A DNA stretch of 64,000 nt from Eutypella sp. D-1 (GCA_023313575.1 JAJTTP010000014.1:620001-684000); one strand, 5' to 3'. Positions 1-12,800 are shown, counted from the first letter of the stretch. Translations and numbers: made by a program. Notes: generated from the letters alone by a model not told the origin.

Positions 1-350
1 AAAGTCACATGCATTGTTTCAGGTGGTCCGTGCACTCACACCCCGATATCCCGATATCCCGACATGCCGACCTGGGCCTGGGCTAACCTAGGCTAATGAG
101 GCGTTTTGGCGGGAGCAACCAGGCTTGGTTATGATCGCATCGACGGCAAGTCAGCCGCCAACCGTCAACCGCCCAACCGCGCCAACTCTTATCACTACAC
201 TATCATCAGATTTGACATCACCAAAGTCAACCACCCAACCTCACCCAACCAAGTCAACAACAATCGAATCCATCATCACCAATATTTCTATTGTTTTCCG
301 GAAAACTGTCATAAATACATAGGAGCACATCTTCAGCAGCACCAGCCATC
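1..350. other. Upstream region of the TMS1/Serinc gene
   Basis: No gene is recognised here. The stretch holds the presumed promoter and 5' leader of the membrane protein starting at 351. Short open frames at 106-486 and 125-322 are low-complexity (His/Asn/Pro-rich) and run across the real start codon, so I do not treat them as genes. Confidence 0.6.
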
Positions 351-1994
351 ATGGGGGCGCTGTTATCCCTACCGCTTCTGGCGGTGCCCAGCATGGGCAC
401 GGTACGTTTGCTTCAAGTTTCGAGATGTTCGGGGTTGTTCGGGGTTGTTCACACAAGCGCCCGCCTACCTGTTCGGTATCAACTGACGAGATGTTTTCTC
501 CCCACAGGTTGTGTCCTTCGCCGCTAGCTGTTGTGGTGCGGCGACATGTTCTATGGTTTGCAGTGCTTGTGGGAAATGCGGCAACAGGTAAACCACCCTC
601 CTCAGATTCCCAACTTCCCAGCTCATATTTATGCTCTGCCGTATTTGCTAACCGACTACTCGTTCTCACTACATAGCGTTGCAACCCGTATCGCCTACGC
701 CCTCCTCCTACTAGTTAACTCCATATTAGCATGGATCATGCTCACGCCGTGGGCTATCGAGAAGCTCCAACACCTCACGCTCGACTACGTCAAGATCAAC
801 TGTCCCAACGGCCAGTGCTATGGATGGCTCGCCGTGCACCGAATAAACTTCGCCCTCGGCCTCTTCCATCTGATCTTCGCCGGCCTGCTCTTCGGCGTCA
901 CCTCGTCCAAGAACCCGCGCGCGAAACTCCAGAACGGCTTCTGGGGCCCCAAGATCATCGCCTGGATCGCCTTCATCATCCTGTCCTTCCTCATCCCCGA
1001 CGAGTTCTTCAAGGTCTGGGGCAACTACTTCGCCTTCTTCGGCGCTATGGCTTTCCTGATCCTTGGGCTTATCCTCCTGGTCGACCTCGCGCATACGTGG
1101 GCCGAGTACTGCCTGATACAAATCGAGAATACCGATTCCGCCGTTTGGAGGACCGTCCTTATCGGGTCGACTTTGGGCATGTATCTAGCCTCGCTCGCCA
1201 TGACCATTGTGCAGTACATCTTCTTTGCCAGGGGCGACTGCGCCATGAACCAGGCCGCCATTACCATCAACCTAATTTTCTGGATCGTCATCTCCTTCAT
1301 ATCCGTACACCCCACGGTCCAGGAATACAACCCGAAGGCCGGTCTGGCGCAGGCCGCTATGGTCGCCGTGTACTGCACCTACCTTACCATGTCCGCCGTG
1401 TCCATGGAGCCCGACGACAAGCAGTGCAACCCGCTCATCCGCGCCCAAGGCACCCGCACTACGTCGGTGGTCATCGGCGCCATCGTGACCATGCTTACCG
1501 TCGCCTACACGACCACGCGTGCCGCGACGCAGAGTCTCGGTCTGGGCAACAACAAAGGCTCCATCCGGCTGCCCGACGACGACGAGCACGACCTCGTGAC
1601 GCAGCAGCCGGGACGGCGCGAGATGCGGGCCGAGGCGCTACGCCGAGCCGTCGAGGAGGGCAGTCTGCCGGCGGACGCACTACTATCGGACGACGATGAC
1701 GACGACGACGAGGGCGGCAGCGGCAACACGCCCCACGATGACGAGCGGTCCAGCACGCAGTACGATTACTCGGTGTTCCACGTGATCTTCTTCCTGGCGA
1801 CGTGCTGGGTGGCGACGCTGCTGTGCTCCGGCTGGGAGGGCGAGCAGGCCATGAACGAGGACGGCTTCGCCACCGTCGGCCGCACCTACTGGGCCAGCTG
1901 GGTCAAGATCGTCAGCGCCTGGATCTGCTACTGCATGTACATCTGGACCCTCGTGGCACCCGTCGTCATGCCCGATCGCTTTGAATTCGCCTAA
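351..1994 (+). CDS. TMS1: TMS1/Serinc-family multipass membrane protein
   Basis: Member of the TDE1/Serinc (serine incorporator) family; the yeast homologue Tms1 is a vacuolar/endosomal membrane protein whose exact function is unsettled. I read three exons: 351-401, 508-587 and 677-1994, giving 482 residues. Exon 1 encodes MGALLSLPLLAVPSMGT and exon 2 a Cys-rich segment (SCCGAATCSMVCSACGKCG); both match the family's hallmark N-terminus, which fixes the start. About ten hydrophobic helices follow, with the family Cys-rich loop (NCPNGQCYGW) near residue 90 and the conserved end VVMPDRF. Odd point: a hydrophilic loop before the last two helices carries seven consecutive Asp at about residues 382-388. 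The single open frame from 531 reads through intron 2 and has a wrong N-terminus. Family assignment is secure; transport activity is not inferred. Confidence 0.93.
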
Positions 1995-4900
1995 GACGTG
2001 GGCCCGAGGGAGTTGGCGAAGGGGGCGTTTTTTTTTTTTCTTTTCCGCGTTGCATCTCTCTTTTGTTTAAGTTTCTGTGTCCTATTTTAGTTCTACATCG
2101 TGGGGGCGGGGGTTAGGAGTGTAGTACCAGCAGCACACTTGTCGTTTAGTGAAAGTGGTTAAAGGGGAAGGGGGGAGGGGGGAGTATTAAGTCTGAATTG
2201 TACAGATCTCAGACTTTATATCCTTTGTGTACAAATAATATCGTTCGGAAGCGTCATCATCATCAAATACAAATTGCAGCGTCTATTCTAGTTTACAAGC
2301 ATTCCTGCCCCCGAAGGATACGCATGTGCGTGTGTGTGGCTTGTGGTGTGGTGTGTTTATGCCCGATTAAAAGATCGTAAGTATAAAACGTAGAGTTAGT
2401 TTGCTGGGCCCCCCCATCCCCCGTCCCGGCACCCAGCACGAGGTGCGAAATAGAGTTCTTAGGTGGGGGTCAGCAGCAGCAGCAGCAGCAATCGATTCCG
2501 ATCCGATCTGATCTGATAGAAATCGACAGAGCAGATAGATAAGCGGGGGGGGGGGGTGGTGGAAAATCGGATGCCCCCCCCCCAATCATACATACATAGA
2601 CAGCGCTATTAACAGCGCAGGGTAAATGCCGTGGACTAAACCGGGGAAAAGGGAGGGCCTTCGGCGGCGGCGGCGGCGTTGTCGTGGACTCATCGGAAGA
2701 GACCCCGGGGAAGGCAAGCCTTTTAACTGACCTCTTCTTGCCTCTGCCACCTATACAGGTATAGACTAGGTAGGTAGGTAGGTAGGTAGGTGTACACCTG
2801 AACTAATTGCTACTTCACATTACATCACATCGAAACCCCATATTATATATATATAAGTCTGGAGAAAAAGCGAGAAGGATACCCTTTTGGGAAATTTGAC
2901 TCTGCCTATATTCGGGAGAGGGAGAAAATCTTTTTGAGCCGCATATACCGCGTAAGGTCTGGACTGCATGAAAGCCTCGCTCTTAAGCTGGGGAGCTAAG
3001 GGACGGGCGTATAACTCTCGACACGCGACACCCGTGGCCCCCATCCCGTTGTCAAGATGGGGGAGGGGAATCGAATGGTCAAAATAAAATCCAATTAGGG
3101 GCTGGGCCATACATATAACTATGGGATGGTGTACTTCTAATAAGCAGACAAGTCTCCTCCTCCCTTAACTAATTCCTTGGCAAATAGGGGGTGGGGGGTA
3201 GGGGGGAAGAAAGCGCCGGAATCGATCCGGTTCTCGATATATATAACACGATACTAAGAGGTAGGTAGATAAGGGGGCCCTGGAGATATCACATCAAACT
3301 TGGAAGAATCTTTTTCCCTTACATAGGGGGCAAGGGGAGCCAATTATGTAGGTACAGATGTGCGATACGTATGCGCGATACCTCATGAGGTATTGCATGC
3401 AGCAGCACCGTAAAGTGTGAATATGGAAGAGATAGAGCAGAGCCACTTTAATGCTTGCCCAGCCCAGCCAGCCACGTCAAGCGGCTGACGACTGAACTTG
3501 GAACCCGATTTAATGGGAAAAGCGATTACTGACATACTATCTGCTTCTTATTGGAAGCCTCCTTATTGTTGGCTTTGTTAGATGCGTGGATGTTCCGTCA
3601 CTAGAATCGTGATGGTGGGAGGGGGGCAGTGGTTGGGGGTTAAGGAGGAGGGGGAGGGGCTACTTTAAAGAGGTGTAAAGGGGGGTTTGCGGCGGGCTGA
3701 CGGGATGACACTCTATGATTGCCCCGCCCCGCCTGCTCTATAAAACCCGCCTTACGGCTTGCGGCTTTGTATGGAAGTAAACTCAGGTACCCAGCCAAAG
3801 CATGTATCGAATACTTGCACATGCGCCATCATGCGGATGCAGACTGCACCATGGTTTTTTTTTTGTTGTGTACATATGTATCCAGGTACTTCAATAAGGC
3901 TTTACACTACATACTTAAGTACCTAAGGCGTTAGGAGGTAGGTGTCCAGTTGCGGTGGTGCTGGGCGTAGGTAACCAACCTGTAATATGCCGCAAGGGTG
4001 TAAATAAATGAATCGAATGCATGCACGACGGTGGATACCTAGGTAATACCTAGGATTAGAAAGCAGAAAGAATGGAAAGAGTGGAAGAGGAGAGAGCGGA
4101 GAGGAGCAGGAGGAAAGGGGAAGAACGGAAAGGGAAAAAAAAAAAAAAGATGATGTAGTTGGTCTCCATCTTGGCCCTCTTTAATACCATGGCCATCTTG
4201 CTTACATGCCGCACCCCCCCTCCCCCTCCCAATCGCCCTCCCAATCGATCGTATTTTTGGACTGGACGTTCCTGGATGGACCCCGACTGGTCGCCCGGCC
4301 CGTTGTTGTAGCTACATATAGATAACTACTACTTACTAGCTTTGTTGGTGTTGTGTGCTAAACTAGCCAAAGTCCATTGCCGTCGCTATGAAATGTGTTA
4401 CGTCGTCGTCTTGCCTTGTCGTCTTTCCGGATCATAAACCCGTAACCCAGCTTATGCGCCGACAGCCAGCCATATCTTGCAGGACATGGAAGAACAGCAC
4501 ACCTGGGCAAGCACCATTCGTTCTAAGATCCAATTCTAAGAACAGGTCCTGGGTTTTTGTTATACAGCTCGGCTATTCGAGGACCTTCCAGATTATTTCA
4601 GGTATATAAGACCTAGCTCTAGGCATGTAGGTAAGGGGGGGGGGAGGGGGGGGGGCACCTCGCCTACCTATGTACCTACATGGATGCTTCAATTGTGATA
4701 GCAATTGTGCAATTCTGACAACAGAAACCTTGGAAAAACTTCCTCCGTACCTGGAAAGAAATAAGAGGCCAAAAAAAAAGGGAGTAGGAGTGTAGAAGCA
4801 GGGGGAGAAGAATATTCTACCTATTTACTTACCTTCAATCCTAGCTTATGCACCTGGAGGTGGAAGGTTAGGAAGACGGGGGAAGGAAGACAGCCTAGAT

Positions 4901-5555
4901 ATAGCTGTGTGTAGAGCTGTGTGTGTAGCTTATATAGCTGTTGTTGTTCCTTTGCCTCGCTTCCAATTCCTTTTCCAAGGTTCTCCCTTTCCAGTTCCTT
5001 CCATTTTATCAGATTATCTCAGCATCTCATTATTTCATCATTTCGTAATCTATCCATATCAAGGTTACTTACTACCTGCCGATACCTCCCGTGTACTTTC
5101 AAAGGCCTTAACCCCCCCTACCAGGTACATTGGTAGGTATCCACCCGAAGGTGCTTTCCTTCCCTTGCTAAAATCCGACACTTCGGGGAGCTTCATTTCT
5201 TCAAACTCCAAAACTTCCAAAAACACCCCAAACCCCCAAACTTGAAAATTGAAATTCAAAAATCGAAAATCCCATTCGACAAGTTTTGAAACCTCCATAC
5301 CAATCTCTTACCTCTTTCCCCCCCTCGTCTCACCATCACCGTCTCACCACCACTGCTAGCACCACCACCAGTACCGCAGCTTACCATCATCACTTCTTAC
5401 CACCGGGCATCCACTCATATCTCAAGAAGAGCAATCTGCTTCTCTCCCTCCTCTGTCTTTTCCTGTTCTTCCACTCTCGCCGTCTTTGGCCGCCCTCATC
5501 GTTTAGTCCAATACAGCATCCGGGCGACTGAAGATCCCGGCACTTCCTTGTCAAA
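1995..5555. other. Intergenic spacer with simple repeats
   Basis: Contains the 3' untranslated region of TMS1 at its left end and the CT-rich leader of DDI1 (about 4940-5550) at its right. Between them I see only short meaningless open frames, CAG repeats near 2470-2490, a TAGG tetranucleotide array at 2767-2791, G-rich patches and several GGTA/TACC motifs. No gene, tRNA or transposon remnant could be supported. Confidence 0.6.
2767..2791. repeat. (TAGG)6 tetranucleotide microsatellite
   Basis: Six uninterrupted TAGG units. Shorter copies and the complement CCTA recur through almost every spacer of the window, for example at 46705-46724, around 48010-48110 and around 10060-10085. Confidence 0.9.
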
Positions 5556-7119
5556 ATGGAGCAAGGGTAAGTAACTCCGCCTACATCATAATACCCGTGA
5601 TATCACGGACCCCTCCTCCCCCCCCCCCCCCAACAATGGAAGAAGCTTGCATGGAATAACTCACCAACCCGACTCTCCCTGTCTCGTAGGGAAGAAAAAA
5701 TTCAAGTTATGCTGAGCGTAGACAACTCGGAGGTGACCATCACCCTCGATGTCTACCCCAGTACGACTCTGCAACAATTTCGAAGCGCCATCGAAGCCAA
5801 AGGCTTTCCCGCCCTGTCGCAACACATCTACAAAAACGGACAACTCCTCACCGACGAATCTAAGACCCTACAACAACTCAATATCGTCGACGGCGACATG
5901 TTAGCATTACGCATCCGGGATATGTGGGGTAGCACCGGTGTTCCTCAAGGTGCCAGCACCGCCGCCAGCGCACAGCAGCAGTCGCACAGAGCCGCCGGTG
6001 CCGGTAGCGCCATGGCTCAGGATCCTGAGGTCATTCGTCTGCAGTTCCTCGGTGACCCCCGACTGAGGAGCGAGGTCGAGCGCATGAACCCCCAACTAGC
6101 CGCTGCTATCGACAACCCCCAACAGTTCGCTCAGATTTTCCGCTCTACCGCGGACCGGCAGGAGGACGCCCGGCGCGCCCGCATACGAGAGATCGAGGCC
6201 CTGAATAATGACGAGTTTAACCCGGAGGCGCAGGCTAGGATCGCGGAGATGATCCGCCAAGAACGTGTCATGGAAAACCTACAGAATGCGATGGAATACA
6301 ACCCAGAATGTGGGTGATCAGACCAGTCCCGTCCTGTCCCGACCCTGCACATATCGCAAAGACTAACATGATATGACTAATGTAGCTTTCGGCCGAGTAC
6401 ACTTGCTCTACTGCGATGTGAAGGTCAACGGAGTTAAGGTGAAGGCCCTGGTCGACTCCGGCGCCCAGGCAACCATCATGTCGCCATCGTGTGCAGAGGC
6501 GTGCAATATTATGCATCTCGTCGACAGGCGATTCGCCGGTGTCGCTCGTGGAGTCGGCACCGCCAACATCATTGGTCGTGTTCACTATACCATGTTGCAG
6601 GTCGGCACCAAGCATCTTCCGGCAGCGTTCACCGTCATGGAAGGGAAAGCGGTCGATCTCCTACTGGGTTTGGACATCCTAAAGGGGCACCAAGCAACGA
6701 TCGACCTCATGCGGAACAAGCTAATCATCCAGGGCGAAGAGGTGGATTTCCTTGGCGAGTCAGAGATTCCCAAGGAGACTGAAGATGCCGTGACCCAAGA
6801 GCCCACCGTGCAGGGACCCGGCGGTACCACGATCGGCGCCCGTTCGGGCGCTATTACCAGCCCCTCAAGCGGGCCCCAGGCCGCTGCGACCGTTCCATCG
6901 AGAGCCGCTCCCCCCGCGACGGGGCCGTCGCAACCTGCCGCGGCGCCCGGCTTGCCTCCTCGGGCCCAGCCCTCACAGGCTCAACCGCAACGAGCGTTTC
7001 CGGAGAATGATATCAACACCCTGATGGGACTTGGGGTCGACCGGCAGGCCGCCATCAATGCCCTAGAAGCTACCGGGGGCAACGTCGAATACGCCGCTAG
7101 CCTTCTCTTCCAGAACTAG
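5556..7119 (+). CDS. DDI1: Ddi1, UBL-retroviral-protease-UBA proteasome shuttle
   Basis: DNA damage-inducible protein 1 family: a ubiquitin-binding shuttle to the proteasome with an aspartic protease fold that cleaves heavily ubiquitylated substrates. Three exons: 5556-5566 (MEQG, only 11 nt), 5690-6309 and 6386-7119; 454 residues. Visible domains: N-terminal ubiquitin-like domain (about 6-80), then a central helical region ending in NAMEYNPESFGRV, the retroviral-type protease fold with catalytic Asp near residue 234 in DSGAQATIM, a Pro/Ala-rich linker, and a C-terminal UBA domain (about 414-454, motif MGLGVDRQAAINALEATGGN). Intron 2 starts GTGGGT, the only phase-compatible GT, and joins NPE to SFGRV exactly where the family is conserved. 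The gene converges on RRP8, so their 3' ends may overlap. Very confident. Confidence 0.97.
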
Positions 7120-7994
7120 GGGACAACACCTCGCATACTCCTACACCCAGCCTACCACCTACCAGACCCTACCTCGGCTCACGATGACGAATCGATTTCT
7201 GCGACGGCGAAAAAAACTAAACAGGAAGCGTTGTGTTATTTTATTTGGGTTAGATAAGGCTACTACGAAACGGGATATACGCATCGCTAGGAGGGAGGCC
7301 AAATATGTGGTCAGGCTGACCTAGACTCGGCCGGGGGGGGGGGGGGGGTGCGGCATGGAATGCATACAATCGATCTCGTTTTTTATGGAATGTTGTGGTC
7401 TTTGGTTCGTCACGCGGGGGCTAAGTAGGAACACAGGAGTCAGAGAGAGGAACGGTGGATAACCTACCCTACCAGTCAAAGCTGTATCTATCTGTATGCT
7501 ACGAACTACTATGAGGATCCAACTAGATGATGAATGACCCAAAACAAAAAGCCACCTAACTTTACACCATGTCTCAATGCGTCTACGGCGCGAAAAAAAA
7601 ACATACAGCTCGTCACATGGATTATTGACAAGACCAGTAGTTGGTTGATATATAAATATATATAACTGCCTACCCATAGATAGATATGACGACGAGGTGA
7701 TCCGATCTATTGCTCGGCTTAAACGTGGGCATAAAAGGAACCGGTGCTGTGGTATTAGGTGACGTATGAGATTTAAGGACAAATAAACAATAAGTTGACG
7801 TTGCCTGCTGCATCTGGGACCGCGACTACGAGGATATATATTTACATAGACGTGTAAACGCACACGTACGTAAGTGATGTTAGAACAGCACAGTAAAGCG
7901 ATAACACTGAGCTCACAAGCCTCGGGCCCCTGATCCTCTCAGCATACCATGTGCCCCTCATGACCAACCACATGGACTCAGCCCAACCTGTCCA
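7120..7994. other. Convergent 3' spacer between DDI1 and RRP8
   Basis: Holds the 3' untranslated regions of both converging genes and a 16-nt G run at 7333-7348. A 180-codon open frame on the minus strand (7321-7863) has no recognisable domain and ordinary spacer composition, so I do not call it. Confidence 0.6.
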
Positions 7995-9809
7995 TCATCG
8001 AATCTTGTAAACGCACGGCTTCAAAATGGCGCTCTCATCGGCCCTCGCGGCCTCTTCATTATCATCATCCTCGATGAACTTCTTGATGGCGTCCCTGCGC
8101 TGCGCGAGGCTCTGGCGCCCGCGAGTCTGACCCTGAGCCTGACCCTGAGCACCCGAGGCGGAGGCGGAGGCGCACTTCCCGACGGCGGCGGGCGCGGCCT
8201 TGAGGAAGCGCATGCGCACGAACATGCGATTACGCAGGTCGGGCGGGCCCTGCAGCACGAAGCCGCGGCGGCGCAGCGCCTCGACGAACGCCGATACGTC
8301 CGTCCCGCCGCGTCGGTCCTCCGCTCCGTCGACTTCTACCGCCAGGTCCTCCGCGTGGTCCTCGTCGTCTTCGTCCTCTCCTCTCTTCCCCTTCCCCTTG
8401 CCCCCTTTTACCGCGGCGGCTCCCTTCTTTCGAAATCCTACGCTGTGCGTCACGGGCCCCCCTTGCTTCTTCTTCGCGGTGCTGGATTTGGACGGGGAGG
8501 GGGAGGCGAAGCGGCTCTTGATCTCGGCGACCCAGAGCTCGCCGCGCCAGCGCAGCACGCGGTACGCCTCCTCGATGAAGTCGGGCCAGTTGGTGCCCAT
8601 GAGCGCGAGGCAGAAGACGGCGACGTCGACGCTGGCGTCCGGGCGCGGCAGGTCCGCGATATCGGCCTGCGTCACGTGCGATCCTCCTGTCGCCCCGCCC
8701 TCGCTGCCGCTCTGCAGGTCATAGCTTAGAACCTCGAGACGCAACTTCTTGAGTGATGGTCGCAGGGCTAACGCGAGTTTCCCGTCCCCGCATCCTAGGT
8801 CCGCGATCGTGCATGTACCGCCGCTTCCGCCGCGGGGGAGGGGCTGCACGCCTCCGTTGTCGTCGCCGCTAGCGGTAGGAGGAGGGGGCGGTCCCCCGTG
8901 TTTGGATTTGTGCCCGTGGCTGCGGTGGTCCCGCTTTGCGCCGCGCCGCTGGATCTCCGCCACGTACCCGTCGACGGGGTTCTCGGGCCAGACGCCGACC
9001 TGGCGCCGGAACCCCTCGTGGTACTCGCGGAACATCTCGGGCGACTCCCGGAATAGCGCGAACGCCTCCGCTGAGGGCCGCGTGTACAGCGTCTCGTTGA
9101 GGTGCCGGAACCGCGCCGAGATCAGCTTCTCTCGCATCGCTGCTTGCAGGGGCGTGAGTTTCGGCTTCGGCGGCGCGGGTACGGGGGCCGCTAGTTCTTG
9201 TCGTTGTTGTTCGTCTTGTTGTGTATTGCCGTCGTGCTCACGACCTTCGTCGTTGGTGTCGTCGTGGTGAACATCCGGCGCCCGCTTATTCTTCTTGTCT
9301 TTCTTCGACTTCTTAGCCGGAGGGTCATTGGACTGTGTCCCCCCGGCGTCGCCATCACCAGGCTTCTCTAGTTTTGCCTTCTCCTTATTGGCCTTCTTCC
9401 TCTCCTTCCGCGATAGCTTCGGTACGGCGTCGATCTCTGCCCCTTCATTATCATGGCCATCATCATCACCATCATCGCCGTCATTGCGGTCTCCATTCCC
9501 GGCCTTGTCCTTCTTCACGTGACCGTTCCGTTGCTGCTGCTTTTCAGAGCCCTTGCCCGCAGCAGCAGCACCGCCATCAGTCTTGGCCTTCTTGCCTGAC
9601 TTGCGCTCGATGACCTGCTCCCAGAGGTCCGCTACGTTCGCCGCCGTCACATTGGACGGCGCCGGCGCGGATTGCCTCTTCCGCTTCTTGGACTTGTTGG
9701 GCTGCTCTTGTTGCTGCTGCTGCTCCGCCGAAGGGGGGGCTTGGTTCGACTTCTCCGTCTCTGTCTTCAGGTTGTCGGCGGAGACCGCCCAGCCTTTCAC
9801 CGCGAACAT
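7995..9809 (-). CDS. RRP8: Rrp8, nucleolar rRNA adenine-N1 methyltransferase
   Basis: Ribosomal RNA-processing protein 8: in yeast it methylates N1 of A645 in 25S rRNA and is needed for efficient pre-rRNA cleavage in the nucleolus. Single exon, 604 residues; the start MFAVKGWAVSADNLKTE matches fungal homologues. The first 220 residues are Lys/Glu/Asp-rich with basic runs, as expected for a nucleolar protein. The conserved core begins at LTPLQAAMREKLISARFRHL, followed by the family signature EYHEGFRRQVGVWPENPVD, SAM motif I (IADLGCGDGKLALAL, near residue 335), DIADLP, and GELWVAEIKSRF. It ends with the conserved FVLQGPPDLRNRMFVRM segment. Two low-complexity inserts, a Gly/Pro-rich one just before motif I and a Lys/acidic one after KSRF, make it longer than yeast Rrp8 (392 residues). 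Convergent with DDI1. Confidence 0.96.
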   Translation of the reverse strand: MFAVKGWAVSADNLKTETEKSNQAPPSAEQQQQQEQPNKSKKRKRQSAPAPSNVTAANVADLWEQVIERKSGKKAKTDGGAAAAGKGSEKQQQRNGHVKKDKAGNGDRNDGDDGDDDGHDNEGAEIDAVPKLSRKERKKANKEKAKLEKPGDGDAGGTQSNDPPAKKSKKDKKNKRAPDVHHDDTNDEGREHDGNTQQDEQQRQELAAPVPAPPKPKLTPLQAAMREKLISARFRHLNETLYTRPSAEAFALFRESPEMFREYHEGFRRQVGVWPENPVDGYVAEIQRRGAKRDHRSHGHKSKHGGPPPPPTASGDDNGGVQPLPRGGSGGTCTIADLGCGDGKLALALRPSLKKLRLEVLSYDLQSGSEGGATGGSHVTQADIADLPRPDASVDVAVFCLALMGTNWPDFIEEAYRVLRWRGELWVAEIKSRFASPSPSKSSTAKKKQGGPVTHSVGFRKKGAAAVKGGKGKGKRGEDEDDEDHAEDLAVEVDGAEDRRGGTDVSAFVEALRRRGFVLQGPPDLRNRMFVRMRFLKAAPAAVGKCASASASGAQGQAQGQTRGRQSLAQRRDAIKKFIEDDDNEEAARADESAILKPCVYKIR

Positions 9810-12800
9810 ACTTGTGTAAATGGCTTTTACCCCCTTCCTCTATCTGTGTGTGTCGTTCTCTTTCTAGTGCTGGTTGGATGGGTCCGACTCTGAAACGTAT
9901 ATAGAAATGGTGATGAGCTTAAGCTAGGTCTCAATGCGTATCGCAACTTTTTTTTTTCCCTTATCTTGACTTGCTGCAAGGGTCTAGAAAGTCTGGACCT
10001 AAACCCCACTATTACCCAGCAGTTTTACTACTTACAGGTATGTAGTATTGTCTACTTTACATAGTAGGTACCTACATACCTAGTCTAGGCATAGTCTACC
10101 TGTTTATCGCATTGATGGCTTGGCATGCACGTAGCCATATTGTGGCGGTGCTAGCAAGCAAACAAATAGCGTGCCAGGGGGCCCAGGGGGGTTCAGGGGG
10201 CTTCCCAGGGGGATACCCTCCCCCTAATCTTCGATCAAGGACCAACAACACCAACGGCTGAGCTATTGAATGGAATTCGTGCGAGCGATATTCAGACAAA
10301 ATATAGGTAGCTAGACGCATGCGAATACTCTAGGACCCGTTACGTCGCAACGGGGGAACCTGGCGTCCCAGATATAACCCTGCATTTCCCTGCTCGCCGC
10401 CAACGGTGCTGGTGCTTGCCCATAGTCACGAGCACGTTTTAGTACCAACTTCACATTCCACCCTTTACCCCTTTGCTGTTACCTCCTTACGGAATTACTT
10501 GCACGCGAATACCAGACTCTTTCCTTGATCCTATCGCCCTCAAAGAAACGTGAGAGACTAGTCTTGACATACCTTGGGGGCCCGTGGATAGCTTGCGGTC
10601 GGAAGCACTGTTATGAAACCAAGGTGTTCTGACCTGAACTGACTCTATCCCAGCACATACCAGTTACCAATACAAAGAGACATATACCTGGTTATTACTG
10701 GGCAAGGTATGCCGATGCAGGTTCTGCCATCGAGTTACCTACAACCTGCTATATAACCGAGTTACTAGGATAGAGCGACACCTACAGTGGACGTGAGCTT
10801 TAAACCCCTAGACCGGCTCCCGTTGTCGAAAGACATACATAGGTGATCCCGTAATAGGGCCGCCATGGGGGTAGAGAGGTACCACCCACTGGCTAGCCAT
10901 TGAGCTCTACGAAGTGACACAATAAAAAACCTATTCGCCCCGAATCCCGACGTGGGCAGTGTGTATCATCCCACGCCCTCGGCATGGCCGTATCCCATCT
11001 GCGGTTTGGACAGAGCTGGCGGGTGAAATCTGCCTCAACCTCTCGCGGGAGAGCGTTCGATCAAACTTACCTGCCAAAAACACTAATCCTAAGCTTCGGA
11101 GGGAAGGAAACACAACGCAGCCCGTCGACTACCTATTTATAGGTTCTGTGCTAAGGGGGGCAAGGAGCATACCTACGTTGCATGTCACCAGAATCGAGCC
11201 TGGCCGTGCGTGTGGCCAGTCAGCTCCCTATTCCCCGCACGTCCGATCCGTCCTGGCTGATTGATTTCACGGACCATGTATTATCCCAGATCATGTCACT
11301 TCCCGCACCGTTTTATCCTAGCCAGGACTCCGGCTATCCACAGAAATGTGAATACATCTATCCCCCTGATGTTAGGTAGACGTGAAAGTTGGTTCTAGTG
11401 CTCGCCCCACCTAGTCCTCCCTTCCCCGGGGCAAGTCTTCCCTGTGTACAGACACCCGACCAAAAGTCGTGGCTCTGATGAGTGCGTGGAATGTTATCCG
11501 AGCCCTTCTTTTTCCTTCTACCACCTAGGCAAGCAATGTTCCTGCGTTGCATCAGTGCTCTGGGTCTGCAGGTATGGTTGCGGCACTCTTTGACTAGGGG
11601 GGGGCCTACGCACTGACAGACATGCACCCGCCTTGACAATCAGGTTACATTGTATCTCGCAGCATGATTGATAGATACTACGTATGCCTAACTGCGCTAC
11701 TACCTACCATGATGGTTGCTCAGGTAGCTCCTGTTCGTCAGAACCGTGCATAACACGTACATACATGCACGCCAAAGGGGGGGGGGGACATCAGATGGAA
11801 ACTTTTTCTCGTCGAGTTGACTGCGACGTGCATGTACCCAGATTCAAAGGGGTACCTTACTTCATCCTCGCTGACCTCCCCCCACTTCTTTAGAGGTTCT
11901 TGTCAGCGCTTGCCATGAGGAGAGGGGCCCGCTGCCCTCGAGACACAAGAATTACCAACTATTGGGTCTGGCTCTTTGCCTTCCAGTTCCTGTGCTACTC
12001 ACATAACCATCATCCTAGCGTCAGGGCGCCGCCGGAGACGTATCCCGCCAGATGGGTCTTCGTGTGACCAGTCCGCGTGACAATCGCAAAGGTGTCGTAC
12101 CTCTAAGTACCTTCTTCTCAGGCATTGCGTTTATCTCTAGGATAGGGATCTTATCCTGTAACATCTCGTACACGGGTTATATAGACTGGGAGTTTGCCTC
12201 CCTCCTTAGAATATGACTAGACAGCGTTTCGCTCATTGAAAGAAGGACACACGTTTGCGGTAGTAAAACAGAGCAAGCAAAAGAAAAGCGAGTGACGGCT
12301 GTTGGTTGGCTGAGGGGTGGATGTTTGGCCGATCCGGAGGATCGACTAGCGGCCCGACAATGGGAAAAACGTGCGATGCGCTTCACCGTCATCTCCCCCA
12401 GATCAAACCTTACGGGGGCCACAGCACAGTTGGTTGTGTCGAACTGTCGTCCCCGCGTCCCAGGTTTTCTTTTGCGCCAACCGGCGGGGTGGATTAGGCG
12501 TGATTTAGGGCCGAGAGGGTAAGTTGCAAGTAATCAGACGAGCACGGAATTTCACTGCCAATGGGACGTAAACTGAATGATGGCAACCACGGGTATGCAT
12601 GCATGGTGACCATGTTCCCCCTTTGACGAAGCTTGATGGGGAATTTCTTGTCACTATGTCACTAGAAGAGTTTTTTGTTCCCCTTATCGGTGTCACCGTC
12701 GTCCCTTTTCGATTCTTTCTTTCTGATTCTCTCTTTCCTTTCAGTCTCTCTCCGACTTTTGTATACAGCCGGCCGTTCGACCGTTTTCTTCGTGCTGCCG

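Noticed and set aside
7321..7863. 180-codon minus-strand frame between DDI1 and RRP8
   Set aside because: Lies in the convergent 3' spacer, reads through a poly-G run, has no recognisable domain.
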